From positions 17,945 to 81,944 of the forward strand of contig CAKSFN010000012.1 in NCBI GenBank assembly GCA_934454405.1: a stretch of 64,000 bases of DNA. Reading direction: 5' to 3'. Below, piece by piece: positions 1-8,156 of the stretch. The position numbers were made by a program, and so were the translations under genes. Origin of the DNA: an uncultured Eubacteriales bacterium. Its GTDB lineage: Bacteria; Bacillota; Clostridia; Oscillospirales; UBA644. The notes under the pieces were generated by a model that did not search any database, was not told the origin of the DNA, and saw only the letters and a list, made by a program, of their open reading frames with translations. The first letter of the stretch is position 1, and the number at the start of each line of letters is the position of its first letter.

Positions 1-589
1 GGAAATGCGCCACGTCCTCACTCTGCACTCCCTTGCCGTCCACAAGCCATTCACGCGTTTTTTCATAGCGCGAGGATATGTCGGAAAGCTCCGAGACGGG
101 ACAGGACAGCAGAGATGCAAGCAGCGATATTTTTTCATCCGAGCCATACTCCCGGGCGACAAAGCCGGCGACGTCGGAAACAAAAGTTTCGGGGTCGGCG
201 GGACGGCGCGTGCCGTTTTTTATCCTGAACAGAGTGGACGCGTCATAATTGGTATGTTTGCAAAGGTTGGGCACGCTGATTTTCAGCGTTCCAAGAAGCG
301 CGTTGAAGTTCAGACGCATAAGCGCCGTGTCTATGGCGCAGATATCTTCGCAGGCAAGAAACGCCGCCGAAACGTTTTCGTCCGTAATTCCCTCCGCGCG
401 CCTGTATTCGGCAATCGCGGAAATTGCGGAACAAAGTTTTTCATAAGCGTCGGTGCCGAACTCGGGGACTCTTTCTCCGCTGCGATAGCGGCTGACGGTT
501 GCCTGTGAAAGTCCCGAAACATCGCATATTTCTTTTGCGGAACAGCCGAGAATTTCAATATACTCGTTTAACTTCTCGCTGAATTTCAT
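1..589 (-). CDS. XRE-type helix-turn-helix protein, 3' end beyond window
   Basis: An open frame reads leftwards from an ATG at 587-589 and runs off the window edge without a stop, giving at least 196 residues. The first 45 residues (MKFSEKLNEYIEILGCSAKE, then ICDVSGLSQATVSRYRSGER) are a classic helix-turn-helix of the XRE/Cro type, in which the second helix (LSQATVSRYRSG) would read DNA. A second motif of similar shape, TNYDASTLFRIKNGTRRP, follows near residues 115-132, so the protein may carry two HTH units. No ligand or enzymatic domain is visible in the part present. It is probably a transcriptional regulator; its targets are unknown. Confidence 0.75.
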   Translation of the reverse strand, partial: MKFSEKLNEYIEILGCSAKEICDVSGLSQATVSRYRSGERVPEFGTDAYEKLCSAISAIAEYRRAEGITDENVSAAFLACEDICAIDTALMRLNFNALLGTLKISVPNLCKHTNYDASTLFRIKNGTRRPADPETFVSDVAGFVAREYGSDEKISLLASLLSCPVSELSDISSRYEKTREWLVDGKGVQSEDVAHF

Positions 590-799
590 TGATTTCACTT
601 CCTTACGAACAAAATGTCAAAATATTTCACGCCGCGGCATATACATCTTTTTTCAGTTTCATTATAATATACATTTGTGAAAAAAAACAGCACTTTCCGA
701 TATGGCAATTGCCGATTCGGAAATTTTTTCACAATTTTCTGTGACATATAGTATAATTAAGTTGAAAAAATATAAAAAAACATAGAACGGAGAAAAGAA

Positions 800-3139
800 A
801 TGCCGAGAAAATACTTTTTGAAAAAGATTTTTGCGATGCTCCTTATTATATGCGCGGTATTGACTCTTTTACCCGCGACGGGTGTTGCAAGAGAAAACGA
901 GATCCTTCAAAAACCCATCACGTGGTGGGACACTTCCTTTGCGGGAATAATTTACGCGAGCGCGGGTGATGAGAACAAGAACCCGATAAAGGCGACAAGC
1001 TGGTATTTTTCGGTGAATTACGAGTTCAAAATCTACTTTAACGGAACCGCGGAGGAAAACTGCATAGAAAAATTTGATTCGGATTCAAATCACGCGAATG
1101 CGGAAGGTTATTTCGGGGTTTCTGGCGAAGGAACATACTATTATAAAGTAAGAGCGATTGAAGTCAAACTCGGAACGAACTTCAAAACGGGCAACGTCAG
1201 TCCGTGGTCCGAGATGAGCGAGGGCTTTGAGTACAGGCGTCCGGAAAAGACGGCGACGACGTTCGATATAAACATAGAATATACGGACTGCAACATTTCC
1301 GGAGGAAAATACCTCGATTTTATAAAGGACAAAGGATATGCGGTTGTCGTTCATACCATACCGTTTTTCATTTCGACGTGCGATCTGCATTTCGAAGGAT
1401 ATCCGTTTGAGGCGAGAATAGAAATTCGCCTGCCTTACGGAAGCGCGTACTTTGAAAGTGATTCCGTTCCGGACATAACGATAAACGGCAGAAAGGCGGA
1501 CGTTGCGCAAGTGAAAAACGACCTTACAGCGACCGCGATTTATAAATTCGAGAAGAAAAACTCCGCGCCTTACGTCAAACTCGGCAGCGACGGAGAAGAG
1601 ACAGACCTGACGAAAAAACTCGGTCAGAGCGTGAATATCGGCGGCGGAACGGCAACGCTGACGCAGAACGGCGACGGATACCTGCTTGAACTCGAAAACG
1701 TTCGCCTGAACGGCGGCGCGGGCGAATTTCTACTGATAACGCAGGAATACGACGAGGAGCTCGGCAAATACGTCCACGAAAAGATGGAGAGAACATTCGG
1801 CATCAGAGCAAACAGAGACGTGACGATTGTTCTGAAAGGGAAAAACAGTATAAGCTCCGCAGATGCGGGCGTGTATTACGGCATCGCTATGGAAGAAGCG
1901 TCGGCAGCGACTTTCCGCGGCGACGGAACGCTTGACATATACGCGGGCGGTATCGCCGAAAACGGCTGGGGCGGAACGGGCGACGGTTACGGAATTATTA
2001 CGGGGACCGCGTTCGGAGGTCTTACGGTCGAAAGCGGAAAAATAAACATTTATCCGATAGCAAAAGCGTACGGTATCTTTGCTTCCGACCTGAATATGCG
2101 CGGCGGAGAGTTGACCGTTGACGGCAACGAAAACCGCGCGGCAATAAAAACAGGCGCGTTCGGCGCGTTGCGTATGTACGGCGGAAAAATGACGGTTCAC
2201 TCCGAACAGAGGGCTGAAAACTCGGGCGCAATCGAGACCGAGGGCGGAATAATCCATATCGCGGGCGGAGAGCTGACCGCCGTCTGCAAGAACAGGGACA
2301 GGTCATACGGAAGAGCGATTTTCTTTGACAGCTTCGCCTGCGGTGACAGGGCGACGGCACTTTTTTACTACGGAGGAAAAGCGACTCTTATCGGAGAGGG
2401 CGCGGCGATGGATGTTGACAACTACGCGGTGGAATTCCCCGCGGACATCCGCACGGGAAGCTCGACAGAACCGGAAAACGCAACCGACGTCTGGACGGGA
2501 GAAACGCAGATAAACAACAACGAGAACATAAAGACCGTTATTTTCTCGGCGCCCTCCAAAAAGATGATAGACACGATAAAAATTGAGGGAGCAAAGCTTT
2601 CTTACGAAGCGGGCGAACGGGCGGCCTATACCGCAGGCGTCTGCGATGAGGACGCAGGGCTCTATGAAATCACAGGCGAATCATGGTCGGGTTCCGACGG
2701 GAAAGTGTTAGATAAAAGCACTCCGGACGAAATGTTCGGGGACAACGCGGAATATTACTATTATCTCGGCATTGAGCTTTCGCAGAGCGGCGGAGACGCG
2801 GGATACAGGTTTGCGGACGATGTAAAACTCATTCTTAACGGAGAGGAAGTCCGCTTTAAGACTCCGTTCTTCATAAACTCCACCGCCTATGATATCTGGT
2901 TCTTTCGGGCTGCGTCTTTCAGGACGGGCGGCGACGGGGTTCTCTGCGGTGACGCAAACAATGACGGTACGGTAGATATAATGGACGCGATGCTCGTGCT
3001 TTATCATGTTGCGGAGAAAAAATCTCTTACGGCAGAGCAGCTTTCACGTTGCGACACAAACGACGACGGCGTTGTCGATATATTTGACGCGATGAAAATA
3101 CTCTACTACGTTGCGGGCAAATCCGACTCGGTTAAATAG
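800..3139 (+). CDS. secreted beta-helix-like protein with C-terminal type I dockerin
   Basis: This 779-residue protein starts at an ATG preceded by ACGGAGAAAAG. Residues 1-30 form a signal peptide (basic start, then LLIICAVLTLLPATGVA). Residues about 335-530 are rich in short Gly-rich strands (GGELTVDG, GGKMTVHS, GGIIHIAGGELT), a pattern typical of a right-handed beta-helix and similar to the Cthe_2159 class of carbohydrate-binding proteins. Residues about 711-779 are a type I dockerin: two EF-hand-like repeats, GDANNDGTVDIMDAM and DTNDDGVVDIFDAM, each with the Ca-binding Asp/Asn pattern. Dockerins bind cohesins, so this protein is probably delivered to a cohesin-bearing scaffold on the cell surface. 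No catalytic residues are recognised. A TATAAT lies at 752-757. Confidence 0.85.
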   Translation: MPRKYFLKKIFAMLLIICAVLTLLPATGVARENEILQKPITWWDTSFAGIIYASAGDENKNPIKATSWYFSVNYEFKIYFNGTAEENCIEKFDSDSNHANAEGYFGVSGEGTYYYKVRAIEVKLGTNFKTGNVSPWSEMSEGFEYRRPEKTATTFDINIEYTDCNISGGKYLDFIKDKGYAVVVHTIPFFISTCDLHFEGYPFEARIEIRLPYGSAYFESDSVPDITINGRKADVAQVKNDLTATAIYKFEKKNSAPYVKLGSDGEETDLTKKLGQSVNIGGGTATLTQNGDGYLLELENVRLNGGAGEFLLITQEYDEELGKYVHEKMERTFGIRANRDVTIVLKGKNSISSADAGVYYGIAMEEASAATFRGDGTLDIYAGGIAENGWGGTGDGYGIITGTAFGGLTVESGKINIYPIAKAYGIFASDLNMRGGELTVDGNENRAAIKTGAFGALRMYGGKMTVHSEQRAENSGAIETEGGIIHIAGGELTAVCKNRDRSYGRAIFFDSFACGDRATALFYYGGKATLIGEGAAMDVDNYAVEFPADIRTGSSTEPENATDVWTGETQINNNENIKTVIFSAPSKKMIDTIKIEGAKLSYEAGERAAYTAGVCDEDAGLYEITGESWSGSDGKVLDKSTPDEMFGDNAEYYYYLGIELSQSGGDAGYRFADDVKLILNGEEVRFKTPFFINSTAYDIWFFRAASFRTGGDGVLCGDANNDGTVDIMDAMLVLYHVAEKKSLTAEQLSRCDTNDDGVVDIFDAMKILYYVAGKSDSVK

Positions 3140-3342
3140 AATAACAGAATAATAAAACATAAGGGGCTGTAAAAAAAGCCCAGACCGCAAAAAAGGCTGA
3201 AAAATACAAAAAAAAGCAATGGATTAAAAGATAAACAAAACGACTCAAAACAGCAATTTTTGTGTTTTCCATAAAATAAGATTTTAATACGCCTTTTTTG
3301 CTACGGGCGAATCTCACCTCTCGACGTACCTATGTACGCCAA

Positions 3343-3617
3343 GGCTGATGATGTCCGGACTCTTATCGCCCGACACAGGCTATTTTCGGTTATTTTCTCT
3401 CTTTTCGTTTTGGCGGGCGTCAGCCCGCCTGCGTCTCAAAAAGAAAAAATTCCTCGAAAATTTTTCTGTGTCGGGTGCGTGCAGTTTTTACGGTGCGGAT
3501 TTTTGTCATAACGACAAAGAAGCCGCAGTGAATACTTGACGTATTTACAAGGCTTTTGCGAAAGTCAGGGCGAAAATCCGCCCGTTAAAACCGATGAGAG
3601 TTCGAATATCATCAGCC
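3343..3617 (+). repeat. 275-bp inverted-repeat element with nested hairpins (structured RNA or MITE-like)
   Basis: The ends at 3343-3368 and 3592-3617 are 26-nt inverted repeats matching at 22 positions. In plus-strand RNA three of the four differences are G-U wobbles, giving 25 of 26 pairs; the minus strand would lose more. Inside, CCCGACACAG (3369-3378) pairs perfectly with CTGTGTCGGG (3466-3475) and encloses GGCGGGC-gtca-GCCCGCC (3412-3429). Further hairpins sit at 3495-3526 (GCGG/CCGC with TTGTC/GACAA), 3531-3545 (AATAC/GTATT), 3553-3564 (CTTT/AAAG) and 3568-3583 (GGGCG/CGCCC). This is a closed multi-branch junction. Its identity is unknown; a non-coding RNA or a non-autonomous mobile element are both possible. 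Confidence 0.6.
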
Positions 3618-3660
3618 ATGGGTTCGATTCACCCATTCTGAACCTTTTTTCCTATCCCCA

Positions 3661-3698
3661 AAGGGGCTGTAAAAAACTTGCGTTTTTTACAGCCCCTT
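3661..3698. terminator. terminator, member of the GGGGCTGTAAAAAA palindrome family
   Basis: The arms AAGGGGCTGTAAAAAAC and GTTTTTTACAGCCCCTT form a perfect 17-bp stem with a 4-nt loop (ttgc). It lies just past the stop of the minus-strand membrane gene, and T-runs flank both sides, so it can end transcription in either direction. Confidence 0.8.
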
Positions 3699-3716
3699 AA
3701 TTCTTTTTTTGTTTTT

Positions 3717-4610
3717 TTACTTTGATGAAGCATCGTCCGTTGCGATGACGGGCTTCTCACGCGTTTCGGGAAGGACGTTGAGCCGAAGCAGAACGGCGCA
3801 GATGCAGACGCAGACAATAACGTCCGAAACAGCCGCCGCAGGCTCCACATCAACATTGAATTTGTTAGAGCCGACAAAGAACAGGACGGTTTCCGCGATG
3901 CGCATTATACCGAGAAAGAAAGCGACGGAACCGAACCCGAAAAGTGTTTTTCTCGAAGACATACCGACCGCCATTTTCGCAAAGCTCATAAAGAACAAGG
4001 CAAAAAAGCAAAGCGAAAGAATGGTGAAGCTGTCGTATGCACGGGAAAGTATGGATGATTTTTCGGAAAAAAGGTCAAGCGTTCTGAGAACGAAATATAC
4101 AACGGGAGAAAGCGTCAAAACATTCATCGCAGAGCTGTTCACGCATTTTCTCGCGTCCACGGCAAAAGCGACGAAAACAACGGCGGAAAGTATCCCGAAG
4201 ATCAAAATCCAAATGTCGAAATCAGCCAGAACGTCTTTAACCGTGACGCCGATATTTCCCGCGGCAAAACGCCTGATAACGGAATCCGTCGTATATATTC
4301 TGATAAACGACGAGGATGCAACACCTGCGGCGGAAATCAAAAACATAATTCCCGTAAACGAAAACGGGGAGGAGCAGATGCGTATAACGCTTTTCTTCGG
4401 AACGATCTTCGATTTGACCTTCCAAAGCATCTGCGAAAGTAACACCAGAATTCCGGCAAGGACAAAGGCGTTAAAATATATGTAGAGGCTGCTTCCTCTG
4501 ATATAATAGCCCGTACCGGCTTCAACGCCGTACAAAAGCTCCACGGCGCGGAATATGACGCCGACGACCGTCAGCGGAAACAGAATGTAAAGATAATTTT
4601 TTGCTTTCAT
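3717..4610 (-). CDS. multi-pass membrane protein of unknown function
   Basis: The 297-residue product starts at ATG 4610 with GGAGCATTGT just upstream. It is strongly hydrophobic, with about eight predicted membrane segments (for example residues 7-25, 45-64, 80-103, 128-150 and 185-210) joined by short loops with few charges. I recognise no catalytic motif or family. The N-terminal part (LYILFPLTVVGVIFRAVELL) is the first helix. It is divergent from the CPBP protease gene, and the two share a short promoter region (a minus-strand TTGACT-N16-TATAAT at 4642-4669). It could be a sensor or transport component; nothing in the sequence decides this. Confidence 0.7.
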   Translation of the reverse strand: MKAKNYLYILFPLTVVGVIFRAVELLYGVEAGTGYYIRGSSLYIYFNAFVLAGILVLLSQMLWKVKSKIVPKKSVIRICSSPFSFTGIMFLISAAGVASSSFIRIYTTDSVIRRFAAGNIGVTVKDVLADFDIWILIFGILSAVVFVAFAVDARKCVNSSAMNVLTLSPVVYFVLRTLDLFSEKSSILSRAYDSFTILSLCFFALFFMSFAKMAVGMSSRKTLFGFGSVAFFLGIMRIAETVLFFVGSNKFNVDVEPAAAVSDVIVCVCICAVLLRLNVLPETREKPVIATDDASSK

Positions 4611-4641
4611 ACAATGCTCCCAAATACTCTTTATACTGATT

Positions 4642-4669
4642 ATTATATATCTTTTTCGTAAAAAGTCAA
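4642..4669 (-). promoter_or_regulatory. sigma-A promoter of membrane-protein gene
   Basis: On the minus strand TTGACT (4664-4669) and TATAAT (4642-4647) are separated by 16 bp, 32 bp upstream of the ATG at 4610. Confidence 0.6.
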
Positions 4670-4677
4670 GTGTTTTG

Positions 4678-4706
4678 TTGCAATGGGCTAAAAAATGTGC
4701 TATTAT
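4678..4706 (+). promoter_or_regulatory. sigma-A promoter of CPBP protease gene
   Basis: TTGCAA (4678-4683) and TATTAT (4701-4706) are separated by 17 bp, 31 bp before the ATG at 4737. It is divergent from the minus-strand promoter next to it. Confidence 0.5.
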
Positions 4707-4736
4707 AGAAGCAGAATATTTAACGGAGAAGACGCG

Positions 4737-5630
4737 ATGAACAACATAAAAACCACGGCGGCGAAACTGACGCTGTTATTGCTTATTTTTTTCCCCGCGC
4801 AGATCATAATTTCTTTTGCGGCGGGGCTTATTCCGCAAAGCGGGATATCTTCGAATATGCGGGATTATATAATTCCTCAGATTCTGTATCCCCTGCTGTT
4901 TGAAGTGCCGTATCTCCTGATCGCAAAAAAGAGTCTTGCGGATTTTATGCCCACACCCGCGCGAAAGGTTTCCGCCCGGAAAACATTGTCCGCAGCTTTT
5001 GCGTTTATGCTTGCGGCAATTATGACATCTTCAATCTATGCCGGATTTCTCGATACGATTAAAATAATCAAGCCCATCAGAAGTTCATCGTTCGAAGCAA
5101 ACAACGCTTTCGAAGCCGTACTTTGGATAATCGCGCTGGTTGTTTTGCCGCCCATACTCGAAGAGGCGGTATTCCGCGGCGCTATTCTCGGAACAATGAG
5201 GCAATATATGGGCAAAGGCGCGATTTTCTTTTCCGCCGCGCTGTTCGCACTTATGCACGCGAATTTCAATCAGATACCCATAGCGTTCGCTCTCGGGCTT
5301 ATTCTCGGCTGGTTTGCATATTCCACGGGCTCGATAGTCGTTCCGATAATACTGCATGCGTGCAACAACCTGAGTTCGGTAATCTTTGGGCTTCTCAAAG
5401 GCGTATTGCCCGAAGCGTTGCTGAAAACGATAAACTCGGCGGTAACGCTGAGCATAGTCGTAATCGGAATATTCTGCACGATATTCGAAATCAAAGCGCT
5501 TGTAAAAACGGTCAAAGAGGAGCCAAAAGAGCAAACGCCCCCGGTCAAAACGGTTTTTCTGTCTCCCGCTTTCATTTTCTATGCGGCACTGATGCTCGGG
5601 CTTGCGGTTCTGACGAATTTTGTCGGCTGA
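4737..5630 (+). CDS. CPBP family intramembrane metalloprotease
   Basis: The start at 4737 is chosen because AACGGAGAAGACGCG lies directly before it; the in-frame ATG at 4695 overlaps the promoter. The 297-residue product is a multi-pass membrane protein with all three hallmarks of the CPBP (CAAX protease and bacteriocin-processing, Abi) family: EEAVFR at residues 142-147, FALMHANF with His 174, and HACNN with His 207 and Asn 210. These Glu and His residues make the intramembrane active site in characterised members. Family roles include CAAX-like cleavage, bacteriocin self-immunity and membrane-protein quality control. The substrate is unknown, and no peptide pheromone or bacteriocin gene is adjacent. 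Confidence 0.88.
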   Translation: MNNIKTTAAKLTLLLLIFFPAQIIISFAAGLIPQSGISSNMRDYIIPQILYPLLFEVPYLLIAKKSLADFMPTPARKVSARKTLSAAFAFMLAAIMTSSIYAGFLDTIKIIKPIRSSSFEANNAFEAVLWIIALVVLPPILEEAVFRGAILGTMRQYMGKGAIFFSAALFALMHANFNQIPIAFALGLILGWFAYSTGSIVVPIILHACNNLSSVIFGLLKGVLPEALLKTINSAVTLSIVVIGIFCTIFEIKALVKTVKEEPKEQTPPVKTVFLSPAFIFYAALMLGLAVLTNFVG

Positions 5631-5646
5631 AAAAATTAAAAAAAAC

Positions 5647-5686
5647 AGCAAAAAAGAGCGTTTATGCAAAAACGCTCTTTTTTGCT
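5647..5686. terminator. bidirectional terminator
   Basis: AGCAAAAAAGAGCGTTT and AAACGCTCTTTTTTGCT form a 17-bp perfect stem between the convergent CPBP and M23 genes; A and T runs serve both directions. Confidence 0.85.
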
Positions 5687-5698
5687 ATATTTTCGCCG

Positions 5699-6517
5699 TT
5701 ATATCAGGTATTTGTTCGCGCTGTAACCTATCGTTTCCCCGTACAGAACGCAATCCCACGAATATCCGCTGCCCGTCGCGGCGTTTTCGGCAATAACCGT
5801 CACTTCGGAAGCGCGCGGAATATAGAAAAACCGAGCTCCGAGAGAGGTCGAGGGAGCAGAGCGCAGCGCAAGCGCGGCGGTCGTTTTCTTTGTTTTCGCC
5901 TTTCCCGTCTCGACCTCGATTTTTTCGCCGTCGTCCGATGGAAGATTTCTGAAAACAAGACCTCTTGCGTTCTTTATCGTCGTAAATGCGGGATCGACAA
6001 AGAACAGGGTTTCGGGCTTCGCAGTTCCGTGCGTCGTGGTTATAACCCACGAACCTTTGGAATTTTTTGTCCACCCCGAGCCTTTCAGGCCGCCCTTGCC
6101 TGCGGACATATGAACATGGTTGCCGCTTGCGTGAGACGTACCCTCGTGCCCGATAAGCTCGCCGCGCTTGTATTTGCGTCCGACGTAAATGCCGTTTCCG
6201 CCGAAATCGGAATTATTCATATGCACGAATTTTATTGTGCAGATATCTCTTGTTCCGTCGGCGAAATCAACCTCGGAAGTCGAAACGAGCCACGCTCCGT
6301 TGGCGTGGTTGTTGCCCGTAACGTCACCTGCGATTTTGACGACCTCCATCTCGTCGCAGGGACAGAAAAACGGTTCTCTGCCCGTATCCCTGCCGGCGAT
6401 GTCTATCGGATAATCCGCAGGCGTTCCGTGCGAACTGATATAGTGCGAAGTTTTTCCGTCGTAGGTCTGGGTTATGCCCATAACCTTCATCGGAAATGTC
6501 AGATAGTTCTTTTTCAT
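5699..6517 (-). CDS. M23-type peptidoglycan endopeptidase with C-terminal SH3-like domain
   Basis: The ATG at 6517 is preferred because GGAGGTG lies 8 bp upstream; an in-frame GTG at 6526 overlaps that RBS. The 272-residue protein lacks a signal peptide. Residues about 25-165 resemble the phage-lysin branch of M23 metallopeptidases: HGTPADYPIDIAG supplies the first metal site and GNHVHMS the HxH motif. The canonical HxxxD of motif 1 reads DYPID, so the His ligand may be the one in HGTP. Residues about 205-272 are a bacterial SH3-like wall-binding domain (ALALRSAPS to GYSANKYL), repeated twice in the gene upstream. It probably cleaves peptidoglycan cross-links; without a signal peptide its export route is unclear. 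Confidence 0.75.
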   Translation of the reverse strand: MKKNYLTFPMKVMGITQTYDGKTSHYISSHGTPADYPIDIAGRDTGREPFFCPCDEMEVVKIAGDVTGNNHANGAWLVSTSEVDFADGTRDICTIKFVHMNNSDFGGNGIYVGRKYKRGELIGHEGTSHASGNHVHMSAGKGGLKGSGWTKNSKGSWVITTTHGTAKPETLFFVDPAFTTIKNARGLVFRNLPSDDGEKIEVETGKAKTKKTTAALALRSAPSTSLGARFFYIPRASEVTVIAENAATGSGYSWDCVLYGETIGYSANKYLI

Positions 6518-6574
6518 TTTTTTCACCTCCTGCGTCCATTATAAATCCTTCAACCCCTCTGCGAACCCCGAATT

Positions 6575-7048
6575 TCATTTTTTTCCCGAGAGAGGCGTTT
6601 CGGAGAGAAACTCGCGCGCGGAATAGCCGACGGTCTCGTTAAAAACGACCTTATCCCACGAATAGCCGTCCGACACGGCGACGTTTTCTTCGAGGACGGA
6701 AACTTCCTTGCCTCTCGGAATATAAAAAAAGCGTTCGCCCGACGATATCGACGGCTCGGAACGGAGCGCAAGCGCCTCGACGGTCGTTTTTGTTTTTGCT
6801 ATCACCACGGAACGCAGATATTTGCCCGCGCAATAGCCGCGGACGCCGTCGCATACGACTTCGTCCCATTCGAAACCGTCCGCAAACGCGACATTTTCGC
6901 GAATAACGGAAACGAGAGTGTCTTCGGGAATATAAAAATGGCGCTTTCCTTCCGTAACGGACGGGACGGAGCGAAGAGCCACCGTATCAACGGTCTTTTT
7001 CGGTAAAATCAAGGGAGTATACCTCTTTTCCAAATGGATTTCGGGCAT
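6575..7048 (-). CDS. tandem SH3-like domain protein without catalytic domain
   Basis: The 157-residue product has two bacterial SH3-like repeats, residues about 15-75 (VALRSVPS to GYCAGKYL) and 85-145 (LALRSEPS to GYSAREFL), both close in sequence to the single repeat of the M23 protein downstream. No hydrolase domain or signal peptide is seen. The start is uncertain: ATG 7048 lacks a good RBS, TTG 7057 is in frame, and an ATT codon further upstream follows GGAGAGGGCGGGCG. It may be a wall-binding partner of the M23 enzyme, or the tail of a hydrolase whose catalytic part was lost. Confidence 0.6.
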   Translation of the reverse strand: MPEIHLEKRYTPLILPKKTVDTVALRSVPSVTEGKRHFYIPEDTLVSVIRENVAFADGFEWDEVVCDGVRGYCAGKYLRSVVIAKTKTTVEALALRSEPSISSGERFFYIPRGKEVSVLEENVAVSDGYSWDKVVFNETVGYSAREFLSETPLSGKK

Positions 7049-7169
7049 TTTCGGCAAGGCGTCCGACTCCGCTTTTCGCTCTGCGCGGCAAATCGCCCGC
7101 CCTCTCCGTTACAGTATATTCATAAGATTAAAAAAATGTTAATATTCAATTAAGAAGCTTGCGGCGTAA

Positions 7170-7199
7170 TTGACAACGGGCGCGAAAATGTGGTATAAT
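7170..7199 (+). promoter_or_regulatory. consensus sigma-A promoter of YdcF-like gene
   Basis: TTGACA (7170-7175) and TATAAT (7194-7199) are separated by 18 bp. The RBS AAAGGAGG and the ATG at 7227 follow 27 bp later. Confidence 0.8.
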
Positions 7200-7226
7200 C
7201 GTGGTACAAAACCAAAGGAGGCAGCA

Positions 7227-8087
7227 ATGTTTATTCCGATTATTCTTCCGATGATCATCGCAATCATTTTTCTGTGTTTTGCGCTGATATTCGACGAATT
7301 CAAAAAGAGTGACAATACCGATCCGCACGAAATGAAGCTTTGCCGAAAGCGGTTTTTCAGAATTACGGGAGCGGCGTGGGCGTATCTCGGGCTTGTTCCG
7401 ACATTGATATACGGGATCTTCGGAATAGCAAACGGCGTGCTGCTTTTCGTGGGGCTTTATCTGTTTTTTGTTCCCGAACTGAAGCTGCTCGCATACAGGC
7501 TTTTTCCGAAAGCCGCAAAAGCGGTCGTCCGAACGGTTTGGGCGGTTTTCTTCACGGGTCTTGCCGTTGCGCTGACGATGTTCGGATTTCTGTTTTCGGC
7601 GCAGTTTAACACGCCGAACGGAAACGAGGGCACGGTTGTCGTGCTCGGCTCACAGGTACGGGGCGACCACCCGTCGCAGTCTCTCGCATCGAGAATAAAC
7701 GCCGCTTACGACTATCTTGTTGCCCATCCGCAGACCGTATGCATCGCAACGGGAGGACGCGCCGAGGGCGAAAATATCACGGAGGCGGCCTGCATCAAAA
7801 ACGAGCTTGTCAAAAAAGGAATCGACCCCGAAAGAATAATATGCGAAAACGAAGCGATTAATACCGACACAAACCTCAAATACTCGGCAAAAATAATCGA
7901 GGAGCAAGGACTTGACAAAAACGTCGTCATTGTTACGGAGGCGTACCACCAGCTGCGCGGCGCGCTGTACGCAAAACGGTTCGGGCTTGTTCCGAGTGCC
8001 GTTTCCGCGCACACCCCGTTCGCGCTTCAATGCTCGGCGTGGGTCAGAGAGATGATGGGTCTTTTTAAATTCGTACTGGTAAAATAA
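7227..8087 (+). CDS. YdcF/SanA-like DUF218 membrane protein
   Basis: The start at 7227 follows AAAGGAGGCAGCA; an in-frame upstream ATG lies inside the promoter. The 286-residue protein has about four N-terminal membrane segments (residues 1-23, 45-68, 70-90 and 105-128), then a soluble DUF218 domain beginning with GTVVVLGSQVRGDHPS. The motifs SLASRINAAYDYL, CIATGGRAEGE, SEAA-like ITEAACIKNELVKKG, NTDTNLKYSAKII and VTEAYHQLRGALYAKRFG are the usual DUF218 landmarks. Related proteins (SanA, ElyC, YdcF) act at the cell envelope, some in undecaprenyl-phosphate or wall metabolism, but the biochemical activity is not settled. Confidence 0.85.
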   Translation: MFIPIILPMIIAIIFLCFALIFDEFKKSDNTDPHEMKLCRKRFFRITGAAWAYLGLVPTLIYGIFGIANGVLLFVGLYLFFVPELKLLAYRLFPKAAKAVVRTVWAVFFTGLAVALTMFGFLFSAQFNTPNGNEGTVVVLGSQVRGDHPSQSLASRINAAYDYLVAHPQTVCIATGGRAEGENITEAACIKNELVKKGIDPERIICENEAINTDTNLKYSAKIIEEQGLDKNVVIVTEAYHQLRGALYAKRFGLVPSAVSAHTPFALQCSAWVREMMGLFKFVLVK

Positions 8088-8107
8088 GAAAAATATGCGT
8101 AAAAAAA

Positions 8108-8138
8108 AGATGCAGTCTCATTCGAAACCGCATCTTTT
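8108..8138. terminator. terminator between convergent genes
   Basis: AGATGC at 8108 and GCATCT at 8130 form a stem with A and T runs outside, between the YdcF-like gene and the DUF4430 lipoprotein gene. Confidence 0.65.
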
Positions 8139-8156
8139 CTTTTTAATAAATTTGCT

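Larger units (their letters stand above)
3140..3716. other. gene-free stretch with large structured element and terminator
   Basis: No credible gene lies here. It holds a half copy of the window-wide palindrome at 3161-3179 (AAGGGGCTGTAAAAAAAGC), an AT-rich segment to about 3300, the multi-helix inverted-repeat element at 3343-3617 and a complete palindrome/terminator at 3661-3698. The reading frame at 3348-3539 has no RBS and no family resemblance. Confidence 0.7.

Noticed and set aside
3348..3539. 63-residue plus-strand reading frame in the inverted-repeat element
   Set aside because: It has no RBS, overlaps the paired arms of the element and has no family resemblance.
3618..3640. tRNA T-arm-like sequence (GGGTTCGATTCACCC)
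   Set aside because: The stem and loop do not fit a 7-nt T-loop with 5-bp stem, and there is no acceptor or anticodon arm around it.
5123..6544. 473-residue plus-strand frame
   Set aside because: It is antisense to the M23 gene and overlaps the CPBP gene in another frame; the composition is Arg-rich shadow coding.
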